From Gemmatimonadaceae bacterium (lineage in GTDB: Bacteria > Gemmatimonadota > Gemmatimonadetes > Gemmatimonadales > Gemmatimonadaceae): a stretch of 64,000 nucleotides of DNA. The notes under the pieces were generated by a model. It was not told the origin of the DNA and made no database searches. It saw only the letters and a program-made list of their open reading frames with translations. Every line of letters begins with the position of its first letter. The first letter of the stretch is position 1. A program made the position numbers and the translations under genes. Of this stretch, positions 1 through 8,522 are shown piece by piece. The stretch lies in contig DASUHB010000074.1 of the NCBI GenBank assembly GCA_036273715.1, positions 1 through 64,000 on the forward strand, written 5' to 3'.

Positions 1-443
1 GTGCCGTCCACGGTGAAGTGCTCGGACGAGAGCAGGTCCGCCGCCTGCGCCTCCGCCAGCACCGCGGCGAAGAAGCCGTCCGCGACATCGCCGATCAGCA
101 AGCGTTCCCGATTCTTCGTGAACACCGTCACATCCCAGATCGCGTCGTCGATGCCTAACCCCACAAACCACCGGAAGAGCAAGTTATATTCGAGCTGCTC
201 CATCAACTGCCGCTCGCTCCGCACCGTATAGAGCACCTGGAGCAAGAGGGCCCGCAGCAGGTGTTCGGGGGGGATCGAGGGCCGGCCGCCATCGGCATAG
301 ATCTGATCAAAGGTCGGCGAGAGCGTCGCTAACGCCCGATCCACCACCGGACGCATCGCGCGCAGCGGATGGTCCGCCGGAATCCGGTCCTCGATCGATA
401 CCACACTGAATAGCGCTCCTTGCTGCGGCTCGCTCCCGCGCAT
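1..443 (-). CDS. IS5-type transposase, N-terminal part (cut by window edge)
   Basis: Reading leftward from an ATG at 443, an open frame of 147 codons runs off the window without a stop. It starts MRGSEPQQGALF and contains the blocks DHPLRAMRPVVD, GRPSIPPEHLLRALLLQ, RSERQLMEQLEYNLLFRWF and VTVFTKNRERLL. These are the DUF772 N-terminal domain typical of IS5/IS1182-type transposases. The catalytic DDE part would lie beyond position 1. The start is fixed by an in-frame TGA two codons upstream. That TGA ends an overlapping nine-codon frame that begins at 473, which may couple translation. I infer it was intact at least through this domain; whether the whole element is active cannot be seen. Confidence 0.88.
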   Translation of the reverse strand, partial: MRGSEPQQGALFSVVSIEDRIPADHPLRAMRPVVDRALATLSPTFDQIYADGGRPSIPPEHLLRALLLQVLYTVRSERQLMEQLEYNLLFRWFVGLGIDDAIWDVTVFTKNRERLLIGDVADGFFAAVLAEAQAADLLSSEHFTVDG

Positions 444-535
444 CGCTCACGCTCGATGTTGAGGTCGCGCCATACTAACCATCGCGCATCTGCCGCGCCA
501 TCCTCAATTCCTCCTTTTTCCGCAACCTGCTAGGG
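1..535. mobile_element. One end of an IS5-family insertion sequence
   Basis: The transposase fragment plus about 90 bp upstream of its start form one end of an insertion sequence. A strong AGGAGG-type site lies near 509-515 on the minus strand. I could not identify the terminal inverted repeat or a target duplication because the other end is outside the window, so the right boundary is approximate. Confidence 0.5.
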
Positions 536-571
536 GCGGAATGCAACTACAGCGCCGAACATCCGCGCGGT

Positions 572-703
572 GTCCGCCTTGTTCGGTGTTGTCCGCCTGT
601 CGCTGTTGTTCGCCTGTCGCTGTTGTCCGCCTGTCGCTGTTGTCCGCCTGTTGTGTCCGCCTGTTGTGTCCGCCTGTAGTGTCCGCCTGTAGTGTCCGCC
701 TGT
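572..703. repeat. Tandem repeat with 17-bp then 13-bp units
   Basis: The core GTCCGCCTGT starts at 591, 625, 642, 655, 668, 681 and 694, with a one-base variant at 608 and a degenerate copy at 572. Spacing is 17 bp for the first copies and 13 bp for the rest. Neither unit is a multiple of three, so this is unlikely to be coding. It lies between the insertion sequence end and the CLC gene. The rest of the 444-803 gap holds an AT-rich patch at about 717-741 that could contain a promoter; nothing else is seen there. Confidence 0.85.
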
Positions 704-803
704 GGCCTGGGGCGATTATATTGGATGTCTATACATTAATCCCGGCGCCGCGCTCTGGATTCGCTGGAGCGCGGCGCCTCCCGTACACCCGACGAGCTTC
801 TGC

Positions 804-2783
804 ATGAAAGATCGGACGGCCTCGAGCGCAAGCACCACTGGCGGGTTGCCGGTTGCGCCATCGATGGGACCCGCCCTCGACGCCGCGCATGTCCCGCACG
901 AGCGCGCGGAAAATCATCGCCGCATCGTGTTCATCAGCGGACTCGCCATCCTCGTCGCGTTCGGGGCGGGATTCGTCGCCGTCGTCCTCATGCGGCTGAT
1001 CGGGCTGATCACGAACCTGTCGTTCTACGGGCGGTTCTCGACCGAATTCTCGTCGCCGGCGGACAATCATCTCGGGCTGTGGGTGATCCTGGTGCCCGTG
1101 GTCGGCGGCGTGATCGTGGGCATCATGGCGCGCTACGGCTCGGCGGCCATTCGCGGCCACGGCATTCCCGAAGCGATGGAGCAGGTGCTGTACAACGAGA
1201 GCCGCGTCCCGCCGCGGGTCACGATTCTCAAACCGGTGTCGGCGGCGTTCGCTATCGGTACCGGCGGTCCGTTCGGCGCCGAGGGCCCGATCATCGCGAC
1301 GGGTGGTGCGTTAGGCTCGCTCGTTGGGCAGCTGGTGCGCACCACGGCGGACGAGCGGAAGGTCCTGTTGGCCGCCGGCGCCGCTGCGGGCATGGCGGCG
1401 ACGTTCGGCAGCCCGGTGTCGGCCGTGCTGCTCGCCATCGAGCTGCTGCTGTTCGAGTATCGAGCGCGGTCGCTCGTGCCGGTGGCGCTGGCCAGCGCGA
1501 CGGCAACCGCCGTTCGTATCGCCTTCATGGGCTCGGGTCCGATCTTCCCGATGAGCAACATCGTGCAGCCGGGCGGCGCGGCGTTGGCGACCTACATCGT
1601 CCTCGGCGCGGTGGTCGGCCTGGCATCGGTCTACGTCACGCGCGCGGTGTACGCGATCGAAGATGGATTCGACAAGCTGCCGATTCACTGGATGTGGTGG
1701 CCGGCGATCGGCGGGCTGGCGGTGGGCATCATCGGGTACTTCGCGCCGCACACGATGGGCGTCGGGTACGACAACATCGAGCACATCGTGGCCGGCAACA
1801 TCGTCGGTGTTGCGTTGCTGGTGTTGGTGGTCGCGAAATTCGTGTCCTGGGCGATTTCGTTGGGCAGCGGCACGTCCGGCGGAACGCTGGCGCCGTTGTT
1901 CACGATCGGCGGCGGCTTGGGCTCGCTGCTCGGCAGCGTGGTGATCGCGCTGGCACCCGGGTTGGGCCTGGACGTGCGCGTGGCGGCGCTGGTCGGGATG
2001 GCGGCGATTTTCGCGGGCGCGTCGCGGGCGATGCTGGCGTCGGTCGTGTTCGCGTTCGAAACAACGCGGCAACCGTTAGGCTTGCTGCCGCTCCTCGGCG
2101 GGTGCAGCGCCGCCTATCTCGTGTCGCTGCTCATGATGCGCAGCACGATCATGACGGAGAAGCTGGCGCGGCGCGGGACGGACGTGGAATCGGACTATGC
2201 CGTCGACTATCTGTCGCAGATTCTGGTGAAGGATGTCGCGTCACCGGATGTCGTCGCGCTCGATGCCGATGATGCGATCGAAGAAGTGCGCGACTGGATG
2301 GCATCGCGTGAAGACGAGTCGCGGCACCAGGGGTTCCCGGTGGTAGACAAGGATGGTACGCTGTTAGGCGTCGTGGGCCGCGGGGACCTGCTCGATCTCG
2401 AGCTGCCGATCGATGCGAAGGTGCGCGATGTGATCAAGCGGCCGCCGGTGGTGATTTTCGCGGAGAGCACGGTGCGACAGGCGGCCGACCACATGGTGCG
2501 CCAGGGCGTCGGGCGTCTGCCGGTGGTGACGCGGGCGGATCCGGATCACGTTGTCGGCATCGTGACGCGCAGCGACCTTCTCGCCGCACACGCGACGCGG
2601 CTCGATTCCGCGAATCGGGCCAGCCGAACGATTCGTCTCGAGTTCCGCGCGCTGCCGTGGCGCTTCCGGCGGTCGCACGTGCGCGTCGGCGATGAGACGG
2701 CGACGATCACGACCGTCGAAACGGCGCCGTCGACGCTCCCTCCCGAGACGGACGACGACCAGACGCCGCCGCGGAAGGGATGA
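804..2783 (+). CDS. CLC-family chloride channel/antiporter with CBS pair
   Basis: A 659-residue inner-membrane chloride channel or Cl-/H+ exchanger. The CLC signatures appear in order: GHGIPEAMEQ, GTGGPFGAEGPII (with the gating glutamate in GAEGP) and SGGTLAPLFTIGG. About ten hydrophobic helices span roughly residues 40-430. Two CBS domains follow at about residues 465-590 (LVKDVASPDVV and VRDVIKRPPVV), which in this family bind nucleotides and tune gating. The tail is polar and threonine-rich. I chose the ATG at 804 because it gives a normal cytoplasmic N-terminus; an upstream in-frame GTG at 702 would add 34 residues from inside the tandem repeat. Transport specificity (channel or exchanger) cannot be read from sequence alone. 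Confidence 0.93.
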   Translation: MKDRTASSASTTGGLPVAPSMGPALDAAHVPHERAENHRRIVFISGLAILVAFGAGFVAVVLMRLIGLITNLSFYGRFSTEFSSPADNHLGLWVILVPVVGGVIVGIMARYGSAAIRGHGIPEAMEQVLYNESRVPPRVTILKPVSAAFAIGTGGPFGAEGPIIATGGALGSLVGQLVRTTADERKVLLAAGAAAGMAATFGSPVSAVLLAIELLLFEYRARSLVPVALASATATAVRIAFMGSGPIFPMSNIVQPGGAALATYIVLGAVVGLASVYVTRAVYAIEDGFDKLPIHWMWWPAIGGLAVGIIGYFAPHTMGVGYDNIEHIVAGNIVGVALLVLVVAKFVSWAISLGSGTSGGTLAPLFTIGGGLGSLLGSVVIALAPGLGLDVRVAALVGMAAIFAGASRAMLASVVFAFETTRQPLGLLPLLGGCSAAYLVSLLMMRSTIMTEKLARRGTDVESDYAVDYLSQILVKDVASPDVVALDADDAIEEVRDWMASREDESRHQGFPVVDKDGTLLGVVGRGDLLDLELPIDAKVRDVIKRPPVVIFAESTVRQAADHMVRQGVGRLPVVTRADPDHVVGIVTRSDLLAAHATRLDSANRASRTIRLEFRALPWRFRRSHVRVGDETATITTVETAPSTLPPETDDDQTPPRKG

Positions 2784-2807
2784 CGGTCAAGCGTTAGGCA
2801 GGATGGG

Positions 2808-3239
2808 TCACGCGTCGAGCGACGCGTTCAGGTCGATCTTCACATTGCCCTTGAGTGCCCCGGACACCGGACAGCCGTCCTTGGTGGCCTCGGCGATCTT
2901 TCGAAAGGTGGGCGCGTCGACGTTCGGGACCTTGGCGCGCACCGTGAGCACCATGGTCGTGATCTTGAATCCCTCACCGACCTTGTCGATCGTACACGCG
3001 GCCTTGGTTTCGACGCGCTGCGGCGGTGTGCCGTTCTGCTCCAGGCCGAGCGAGAGCGCCATGCTGTAACAAGCGGCCTCGGCAGCCGCGAGCAATTCTT
3101 CCGGATTCGAGCCCGGCGTATTGCCGAACCGCGTGCCGAACGAATACGCGCCGCCGATCTTGCCGCTCTGCCCCGAAAATGACCCTGTCCCAGATTGCAG
3201 GCCGCCTTCCCACACGGCCGTCGCCACACGTGTCGGCAT
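2808..3239 (-). CDS. osmC: OsmC-type organic hydroperoxide reductase
   Basis: A 143-residue protein matching OsmC in length and layout; it reduces organic hydroperoxides using a reactive cysteine pair. The two expected cysteines are in AAEAACYSMAL (about residue 60) and DGCPVSGAL (about residue 125). The stretch TRFGNTPGSNPEELLAAAEA is the classic family block. The ATG at 3239 is preceded by AAGGAG at normal spacing, which decides against the longer upstream reading. Convergent with the CLC gene, with 24 bp between stops, and divergent from sufE. In relatives it is induced by osmotic or peroxide stress, but no such operator was recognised here. Confidence 0.93.
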   Translation of the reverse strand: MPTRVATAVWEGGLQSGTGSFSGQSGKIGGAYSFGTRFGNTPGSNPEELLAAAEAACYSMALSLGLEQNGTPPQRVETKAACTIDKVGEGFKITTMVLTVRAKVPNVDAPTFRKIAEATKDGCPVSGALKGNVKIDLNASLDA

Positions 3240-3415
3240 CGTTTGCTCCTTGCTGTGTTGTCGATTCGTGACGCCGTCGGGCGTCCATTCCAAGATCTCC
3301 CGCGCACCGGGCGGCGGCAACCGCGGCGGCGTTCCGGACGTGCGACAGCGCGTGGCCGGCAGCCCCGGCCGTCGTATATGTTTCGCGCGTGAACGACCTG
3401 TGCGGGACGAGTCAT

Positions 3416-3874
3416 ATGGCCAACGAATCGACGCCTAACGAACACGACGCCGCGCCGCTGCCGCCGTCTCTCGACCGGGTGCTGCGGTACTTTCGCTCGC
3501 TCGGCCGCGAGGAGAAGATGCAGGCGCTCGTCTCGTACGCGAAGAAGCTCGAGCCGCTGCCCGAGCGCTACACGGCCATCGACCGGTCGAATTTCACCGT
3601 GCCCGAATGTCAGACGCGCGTGGACATCTTTCCGGAAGTCCGCGAAGGGCGGCTGCATTTTTTCGCCGACGTGAACGTGCGGCAGTCGCCGACGGTGGCG
3701 GCGTTTCTCGCCATCCTGTTTTCGGCGGTGAACGACCAACCGCCATCGACGACGCTGGCGATCCCATCGGACATCGTGCCGACGATGATGCACGACATCG
3801 GGTTGGGGGCCCGCGAGGCGGGGCTCACGGCGATGGTCGACCGCCTCAAGCGCTACGCGCGCGCCGCGGCATGA
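3416..3874 (+). CDS. sufE: SufE-like cysteine desulfuration protein
   Basis: A 152-residue SufE-family protein, which accepts persulfide sulfur from a cysteine desulfurase for Fe-S cluster assembly. The acceptor cysteine is expected in VPECQTRVDIF, matching the family C-Q-x-x-V context near residue 57. The REEKMQALVSYAKKLEPLPE helix before it is also typical. No sufS/sufBCD genes are adjacent, so it is a stand-alone copy here. The ATG at 3416 is preferred over a GTG nine codons upstream because GGACGAG sits just before it. The function is a firm family assignment, while its desulfurase partner is unknown. Confidence 0.86.
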   Translation: MANESTPNEHDAAPLPPSLDRVLRYFRSLGREEKMQALVSYAKKLEPLPERYTAIDRSNFTVPECQTRVDIFPEVREGRLHFFADVNVRQSPTVAAFLAILFSAVNDQPPSTTLAIPSDIVPTMMHDIGLGAREAGLTAMVDRLKRYARAAA

Positions 3875-3908
3875 GCGGCGCCGCCGCGTTCCGTTAGGCG
3901 AGGCGCGC

Positions 3909-4985
3909 ATGGTGCAGCGCCGCGTCATGCCGGCGATGCCGGCGTCCGGGCCCGCGGGTGATCCCGCCCCGAACACCGAAGACGACCTGGACCGGCGGCT
4001 CGCCGAGCCGACGCCGGCGGTGCTCGACGCGCTGCGGCCGTTGGGCGGCGACCTGGTGGTGCTGGGCGCGGGCGGCAAGATGGGCCCGACCTTGGCGCGC
4101 ATGGCGCGGCGCGCGTTGGACTTGTTAGGCCGCCGCGACCGCGTCATCGCCGTCTCGCGGTTCGCCTCTCCCGGTGCCGATGCCGCGCTCCGGATGGGAC
4201 ACGTCGAAACCATTCGCTGCGACCTGTCGGACCATGCGGCGGTGCGCGCGCTGCCCGAGGCGCCGCTGGTCGTGTTCATGGCCGGTCAGAAATTCGGCAC
4301 GACTGACGCACCCGGCGCCACGTGGATGATGAACACGGTGGTCCCGGCGTACGTCGCCGAGCGGTATGCGGGCGCGCGTATCATCGCGTTTTCGACGGGC
4401 AACGTGTATCCACTCACTCCAGCGGCCGGCGGCGGCGCACGCGAAGACCTGCCGCCGGCACCGGTCGGCGAATACGCGGCGTCGTGCCTCGGCCGCGAGC
4501 GTGTGTTGGAGTTCGCGTCGCGCCGCGACGGAACGACGATGGCGATCGTGCGCCTCAATTACGCGGTGGAGCTGCGGTACGGCGTGCTCGTCGACATCGT
4601 GCGCGCCGTGCTGCGCGGCGACCCGATAGACGTGCGCATGGGCTACGTGAACGTGATCTGGCAGGGCGATGCGAACGCGCGCGCGCTGCAATGCTTCGCG
4701 CACGCGGCGTCGCCGCCGTTCGTGATCAACATTACGGGCGGCGAAACACTATCGGTTCGCGATCTGGCCGAGCATGCCGGCCGTCTGTTAGGCCGCACGC
4801 CGCGCATCGAGGGCGACGAAGCGCCGGATGCGTTGCTGAGCGATGCGAGCCGGTCGATCGCGCTCTTCGGGCCGCCGGCCGTGTCCGTTGGGCAGATGAT
4901 GGCGTGGATTGCCGACTGGCTCCAGCGCGGCGGCCGCGTGCTGGACAAGCCGACGCACTTTGAGGAGCGGCGGGGCGCGTTTTGA
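3909..4985 (+). CDS. NAD-dependent epimerase/dehydratase-like protein lacking the active-site Lys
   Basis: A 358-residue extended-SDR (Rossmann) protein. The N-terminal nucleotide motif is GAGGKMG at about residues 53-59. FSTGNVYPLTP matches the S-x-x-V-Y region of sugar epimerases, and GEYAASCLGRERVLE aligns with the Y-x-x-S-K-L-x-x-E block. In this block the catalytic lysine of YxxxK is a cysteine, so normal epimerase chemistry is doubtful. A 40-residue N-terminal extension precedes the fold. The stop overlaps the TTG start of the downstream DapA-like gene, so the two are very likely co-translated. Its substrate is unknown; a sugar or sugar acid is an inference from the partner. Confidence 0.82.
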   Translation: MVQRRVMPAMPASGPAGDPAPNTEDDLDRRLAEPTPAVLDALRPLGGDLVVLGAGGKMGPTLARMARRALDLLGRRDRVIAVSRFASPGADAALRMGHVETIRCDLSDHAAVRALPEAPLVVFMAGQKFGTTDAPGATWMMNTVVPAYVAERYAGARIIAFSTGNVYPLTPAAGGGAREDLPPAPVGEYAASCLGRERVLEFASRRDGTTMAIVRLNYAVELRYGVLVDIVRAVLRGDPIDVRMGYVNVIWQGDANARALQCFAHAASPPFVINITGGETLSVRDLAEHAGRLLGRTPRIEGDEAPDALLSDASRSIALFGPPAVSVGQMMAWIADWLQRGGRVLDKPTHFEERRGAF

Positions 4986-6013
4986 TCCCGGCGCCGTTCG
5001 ACATCCGCGCGCACCTGGCTGCGGGCCAGGCGATTCCCGCGCATCCTCTGGCGCTGGATGCATCCGGCCGTCTGGACGATCGGTGTCAGCGAGCGCTGAC
5101 GCGCTACTACGCGAGCGCCGGCGCCGGTGGATTGGCCGTGGGCGTTCACACGACGCAGTTCGCGATTCGAGAGCACGGTCTGCTCGAGCCGGTGTTGTCG
5201 CTGGCCGCGGAGGTGTTGGAGGAGCTCGAGGCGGGCGGACGCGCCGCCATCGCGCGCGTGGCCGGCGTCTGCGGCCAAACGACGCAGGCTGTCGCCGAAG
5301 CGGCGTTGGCGCGCGATCGCGGATATCACGCGGCGCTGGTGAGCTACGGCGGCTGGGGAGATGCGCCCGATGCGGCATTGCTCGAACACGCCCGCGCCGT
5401 CGGCGAGGTGCTGCCGGTGTTCGGGTTCTACCTGCAGCCGGCCGTGGGCGGCCGTCCGTTAGGCTACGAGTTCTGGCGGCGGTTCGCGGCGCTCGAGGCG
5501 GTGGTGGCGATCAAGATCGCGCCGTTCAACCGCTATGCCACCTGGGATGTGGTGCGCGCGGTGGGCGATGCGGGCCGCCGCGACATCGCGCTCTACACCG
5601 GAAACGATGACGCGATCGTCGCCGACCTGTTGACGACGTTTCCTAACGGGATGCGGATGGCGGGCGGCTTGCTCGGGCAGTGGGCGGTGTGGACGCACCG
5701 GGCCGTCGCGCTGCTCCACGAGATCAGGACATCCGCATCCGCGGCGCCCGCGGCGCAATGGCTCGCGCGCGCCGCCGCGCTGACCGATGCGAACGCGGCG
5801 ATTTTCGATGCGGCCAACCGATTCGCGGGGTGCATTGCGGGCATCCAGGAGGTGCTGCACCGCCAGGGGCTCGTGCGCAGCACGCGGTGCCTCGATGCGC
5901 GAGACGTCCTCTCGCCCGGGCAGGCAGAGGCCATCACCCGTGTCTCGGCGGCGTATCCGGAGCTGCGCGACGACGACTTCGTGCGGGCCCATCTCGACGA
6001 GTGGTTGCGCTAG
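4982..6013 (+). CDS. DapA/NAL-superfamily class I aldolase-like protein
   Basis: A 343-residue TIM-barrel protein of the dihydrodipicolinate synthase/N-acetylneuraminate lyase superfamily. The Schiff-base lysine is expected in VVAIKIAPFNRY (about residue 180), and FGFYLQP carries the conserved tyrosine about 30 residues earlier. LYTGNDDAIVADLL fits the superfamily G-x-D-x-x block. It is about 45 residues longer than housekeeping DapA, and its context (coupled to an SDR protein, not lysine genes) argues against a lysine role. The TTG start at 4982 overlaps the previous stop. Likely a 2-keto acid or sugar-acid aldolase/dehydratase; the substrate is unknown. Confidence 0.82.
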   Translation: MIPAPFDIRAHLAAGQAIPAHPLALDASGRLDDRCQRALTRYYASAGAGGLAVGVHTTQFAIREHGLLEPVLSLAAEVLEELEAGGRAAIARVAGVCGQTTQAVAEAALARDRGYHAALVSYGGWGDAPDAALLEHARAVGEVLPVFGFYLQPAVGGRPLGYEFWRRFAALEAVVAIKIAPFNRYATWDVVRAVGDAGRRDIALYTGNDDAIVADLLTTFPNGMRMAGGLLGQWAVWTHRAVALLHEIRTSASAAPAAQWLARAAALTDANAAIFDAANRFAGCIAGIQEVLHRQGLVRSTRCLDARDVLSPGQAEAITRVSAAYPELRDDDFVRAHLDEWLR

Positions 6014-6098
6014 CGCCCGGCGGACTCTCGCGCACGTGCGTGCGCGCCGGTAGCTTCACGCCCGTCCGTCCCATTCCAACCATCTCCGGGTCGAGCGC

Positions 6099-7802
6099 AT
6101 GTCCACCCTCGCGTCATCTCCTCGCCGCTCTCGCCGCGCGTTTCTCGAGTACTTCGCTTCCGTTGGGCTGAGCACGACGCTGCTGCCCGGCATACTCTGG
6201 GCGCAGACATCGGCCGGCGAAGAAATCACGAGCGAATCGGTGGCCAAGGCAGCGGAGCTCGCCGGGCTCGAGTTCGATGACGACGAGCGGGCGATGATGG
6301 TTGCCGGCCTAACGCAACAGGAAAAACAGCTCGGCACGCTGCACGGAATCACGCTCACCAACGACGTCGTGCCGGCCGTGCACTTCACTCCGGTGCCGCC
6401 GGGGACGACCCTCGCGACGGGCGGGCACCCGATCGTGCGGTCGACGGTGGCGCCGCGCGCGGTGCCCGCCTCGCACGCCGAGCTCGCGTTTCTGCCCGTC
6501 ACCGAGCTCTCAGCGCTCGTGCGGCGGCGCAAGGTGACGAGCGAGCAGCTGACGCGGTTATCGCTCGATCGGCTGCAGGAATTCGATCCGAAACTGCACT
6601 GCGTGATCACGCTGACGGCGGACCGGGCCCTGGAGCACGCCCGCGCGGCCGATGAGGAAACGCGGCGCGGCCGATCGCGCGGGCCGTTGCACGGCATTCC
6701 CTGGGGCGCCAAGGATTTGCTGGCGGTGAAGGGTTATCCCACGACCTGGGGCAGCACCCCCTTCAAAGATCAGATGCTTCCCGAGGATGCTACCGTGGTG
6801 CGCCGCCTGGACGCGGCGGGCGCGGTGCTCGTCGCGAAGCTTTCGTTAGGCGAGCTCGCCATGGGCGACGTGTGGTTCGGCGGCATGACCCGCAACCCGT
6901 GGAAGCCGGATCAAGGGTCGAGCGGTTCGTCGGCGGGGCCGGCGTGCGCGACGGCCGCCGGACTCGTGGGCTTTTCGGTGGGCAGCGAGACGTTGGGCTC
7001 GATCTCATCGCCGTCCACGCGCTGCGGCGCGACCGGCCTGCGGCCCACGTTCGGGCGTGTGCCGCGCACGGGCGCCATGGCGCTCTCGTGGACGATGGAC
7101 AAGCTGGGACCGATCTGTCGGAGCGTCGAGGACTGCGCGCTGGTGCTGGACGCGATTCGCGGCAGCGACGGCCGCGATCCGACGGCGGTGGATGCGGCGT
7201 TCCCGTTCGACGCGCGCACCGCGCCGTCCTCGCTTCGGGTGGGATACATCAAGAGCGCGTTCGACGCGGATCACCCGACGAAGAAATTCGATGACGCAGC
7301 GCTCGATGCCTTACGCGAGATCGGCGCGAAGCTCGTGCCGGTGGAACTGCCCGACCAGCCGTGGGGCGCCATGACGATCGTGCTGCGCGCCGAGGGTGCG
7401 GCGGCGTTCGATGAGCTCACGCGGTCGGGGCGCGACAAGGAGATGGCCCAGCAGGGTCCGGACGCGTGGCCGAATACGTTCCGGGTCGCGCGGTTCATCC
7501 CTGCGGTAGAGTACGTGAACGCCAACCGGGCGCGGACGCTGGCCATGCGGGCGATCGAGCAGACGTTCGCCGACGTCGATGTCGTGGTCACGCCGACGTT
7601 CGGCGCGCAGCTCGTGGCGACGAACCTGACGGGGCATCCGGCGGTGATCGTGCCTAACGGATTCCGCGACGACGGCACGCCCGTATCGCTGACCTTCCTC
7701 GGCCGGTTGTACGGTGAAGCGCCGGCCCTCGCCCTGGCGCGCGCCTACCAGAATCACACCGGATTCCACCTCAAACATCCCGACTGGCTGCTGACTGCCT
7801 AA
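6099..7802 (+). CDS. Tat-exported amidase signature family protein
   Basis: A 567-residue amidase-signature hydrolase. The N-terminus has a twin-arginine signal (SRRAFLEYFASVG followed by a hydrophobic run ending near AQT), so export to the periplasm is likely. The Ser-Ser-Lys triad can be placed: lysine in IPWGAKDLLAVKG, the cis-serine in GSSGSSAGPA, and the nucleophile serine in GSETLGSISSPSTRCG. About 130 residues before the core are poorly conserved and include an acidic helix. The family hydrolyses amides, including Glu-tRNA amidation by GatA, but the export signal excludes GatA here. The substrate is not predictable. Confidence 0.9.
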   Translation: MSTLASSPRRSRRAFLEYFASVGLSTTLLPGILWAQTSAGEEITSESVAKAAELAGLEFDDDERAMMVAGLTQQEKQLGTLHGITLTNDVVPAVHFTPVPPGTTLATGGHPIVRSTVAPRAVPASHAELAFLPVTELSALVRRRKVTSEQLTRLSLDRLQEFDPKLHCVITLTADRALEHARAADEETRRGRSRGPLHGIPWGAKDLLAVKGYPTTWGSTPFKDQMLPEDATVVRRLDAAGAVLVAKLSLGELAMGDVWFGGMTRNPWKPDQGSSGSSAGPACATAAGLVGFSVGSETLGSISSPSTRCGATGLRPTFGRVPRTGAMALSWTMDKLGPICRSVEDCALVLDAIRGSDGRDPTAVDAAFPFDARTAPSSLRVGYIKSAFDADHPTKKFDDAALDALREIGAKLVPVELPDQPWGAMTIVLRAEGAAAFDELTRSGRDKEMAQQGPDAWPNTFRVARFIPAVEYVNANRARTLAMRAIEQTFADVDVVVTPTFGAQLVATNLTGHPAVIVPNGFRDDGTPVSLTFLGRLYGEAPALALARAYQNHTGFHLKHPDWLLTA

Positions 7803-7807
7803 CGGAA

Positions 7808-8401
7808 TCAAGCGCCATCGCGGCGCGCCCGCACCTCATCCAGGAGCCGCTCGATCTTGCCCTCGAGGCGGTCCATGCGCTGCGTGATGACGTCGTGCCA
7901 GCCCTCCTCACCGGTCGGATGCTTCAACACGAACGTGAGCGTCCCGCCCACTTCGAGCCGCGCGCACTCGATGGTGCTCAGGTCATCGATGCCCTGCTTG
8001 CGTGCCGCCGACGCGAGCTCCGACCGCGTGATCAGCTCCCGGCGCAGACGACGCTCGAGAAGCTTCCCGTCCTTGATCAGCATCACTTCGCGACCCTCGG
8101 CAAGGCGATCCAGTCGCGGGTGCAAGAAGAGAAACCGCACCACGGCGTAGTTGAGCACGAGGAGCACTACGGCGCCGAACAACCCGCCAACGAGCGAGTT
8201 GTCGTTTCCGATGATCGCGTTCTGCACCGTGTTCGAGAGCACCAGCAGCACGACCAGATCGAACGGATTCAGCTGGCCCAACTCGCGCTTGCCCGCCAGT
8301 CGAAGCCCAACGAGCAGGAAGAGGTACACGACGACAGTGCGGATGACCTTGTCGAGCAGCGGAACACCAGGCGTCAGGATGTCGGTCCAGATCGGATGCA
8401 T
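7808..8401 (-). CDS. DUF421 (YetF-type) membrane protein
   Basis: A 197-residue protein with three N-terminal membrane segments (VVVYLFLLVGLRLAG, FDLVVLLVLSNTV and GLFGAVVLLVLNYAVV) followed by a soluble DUF421 domain (REVMLIKDGKLLERRLRRELIT). The characteristic LAGKRELGQLNPFDLVVLLVLS region is present. The C-terminus ends in a charged helix (MDRLEGKIERLLDEVRAR). YetF-type proteins are linked to sporulation in Bacillus, but in Gram-negatives the role is unknown. The ATG at 8401 was chosen because the long upstream extension is low-complexity and lacks membrane character. Convergent with the amidase, with only a few bases between the stops. Confidence 0.85.
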   Translation of the reverse strand: MHPIWTDILTPGVPLLDKVIRTVVVYLFLLVGLRLAGKRELGQLNPFDLVVLLVLSNTVQNAIIGNDNSLVGGLFGAVVLLVLNYAVVRFLFLHPRLDRLAEGREVMLIKDGKLLERRLRRELITRSELASAARKQGIDDLSTIECARLEVGGTLTFVLKHPTGEEGWHDVITQRMDRLEGKIERLLDEVRARRDGA

Positions 8402-8522
8402 ATGGGCATGCGAGAAAGAGGGCGAACGGGTGGGGCGCGGGAAGGCTTGATAGTACTGCACGCCGTGTCGGAGCGACCAGAGGTCGCATGCAAACCCTTC
8501 ACGCTTCACCAGTGTCGAATCA

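Noticed and set aside
572-703. CRISPR-like array
   Set aside because: Units are only 13-17 bp, have no unique spacers of even length and lie beside no cas gene. This is a simple tandem repeat.
2840-4279. A 479-residue minus-strand frame overlapping osmC, sufE and the SDR gene
   Set aside because: Composition is shadow-like and three recognised families occupy the same DNA in other frames.
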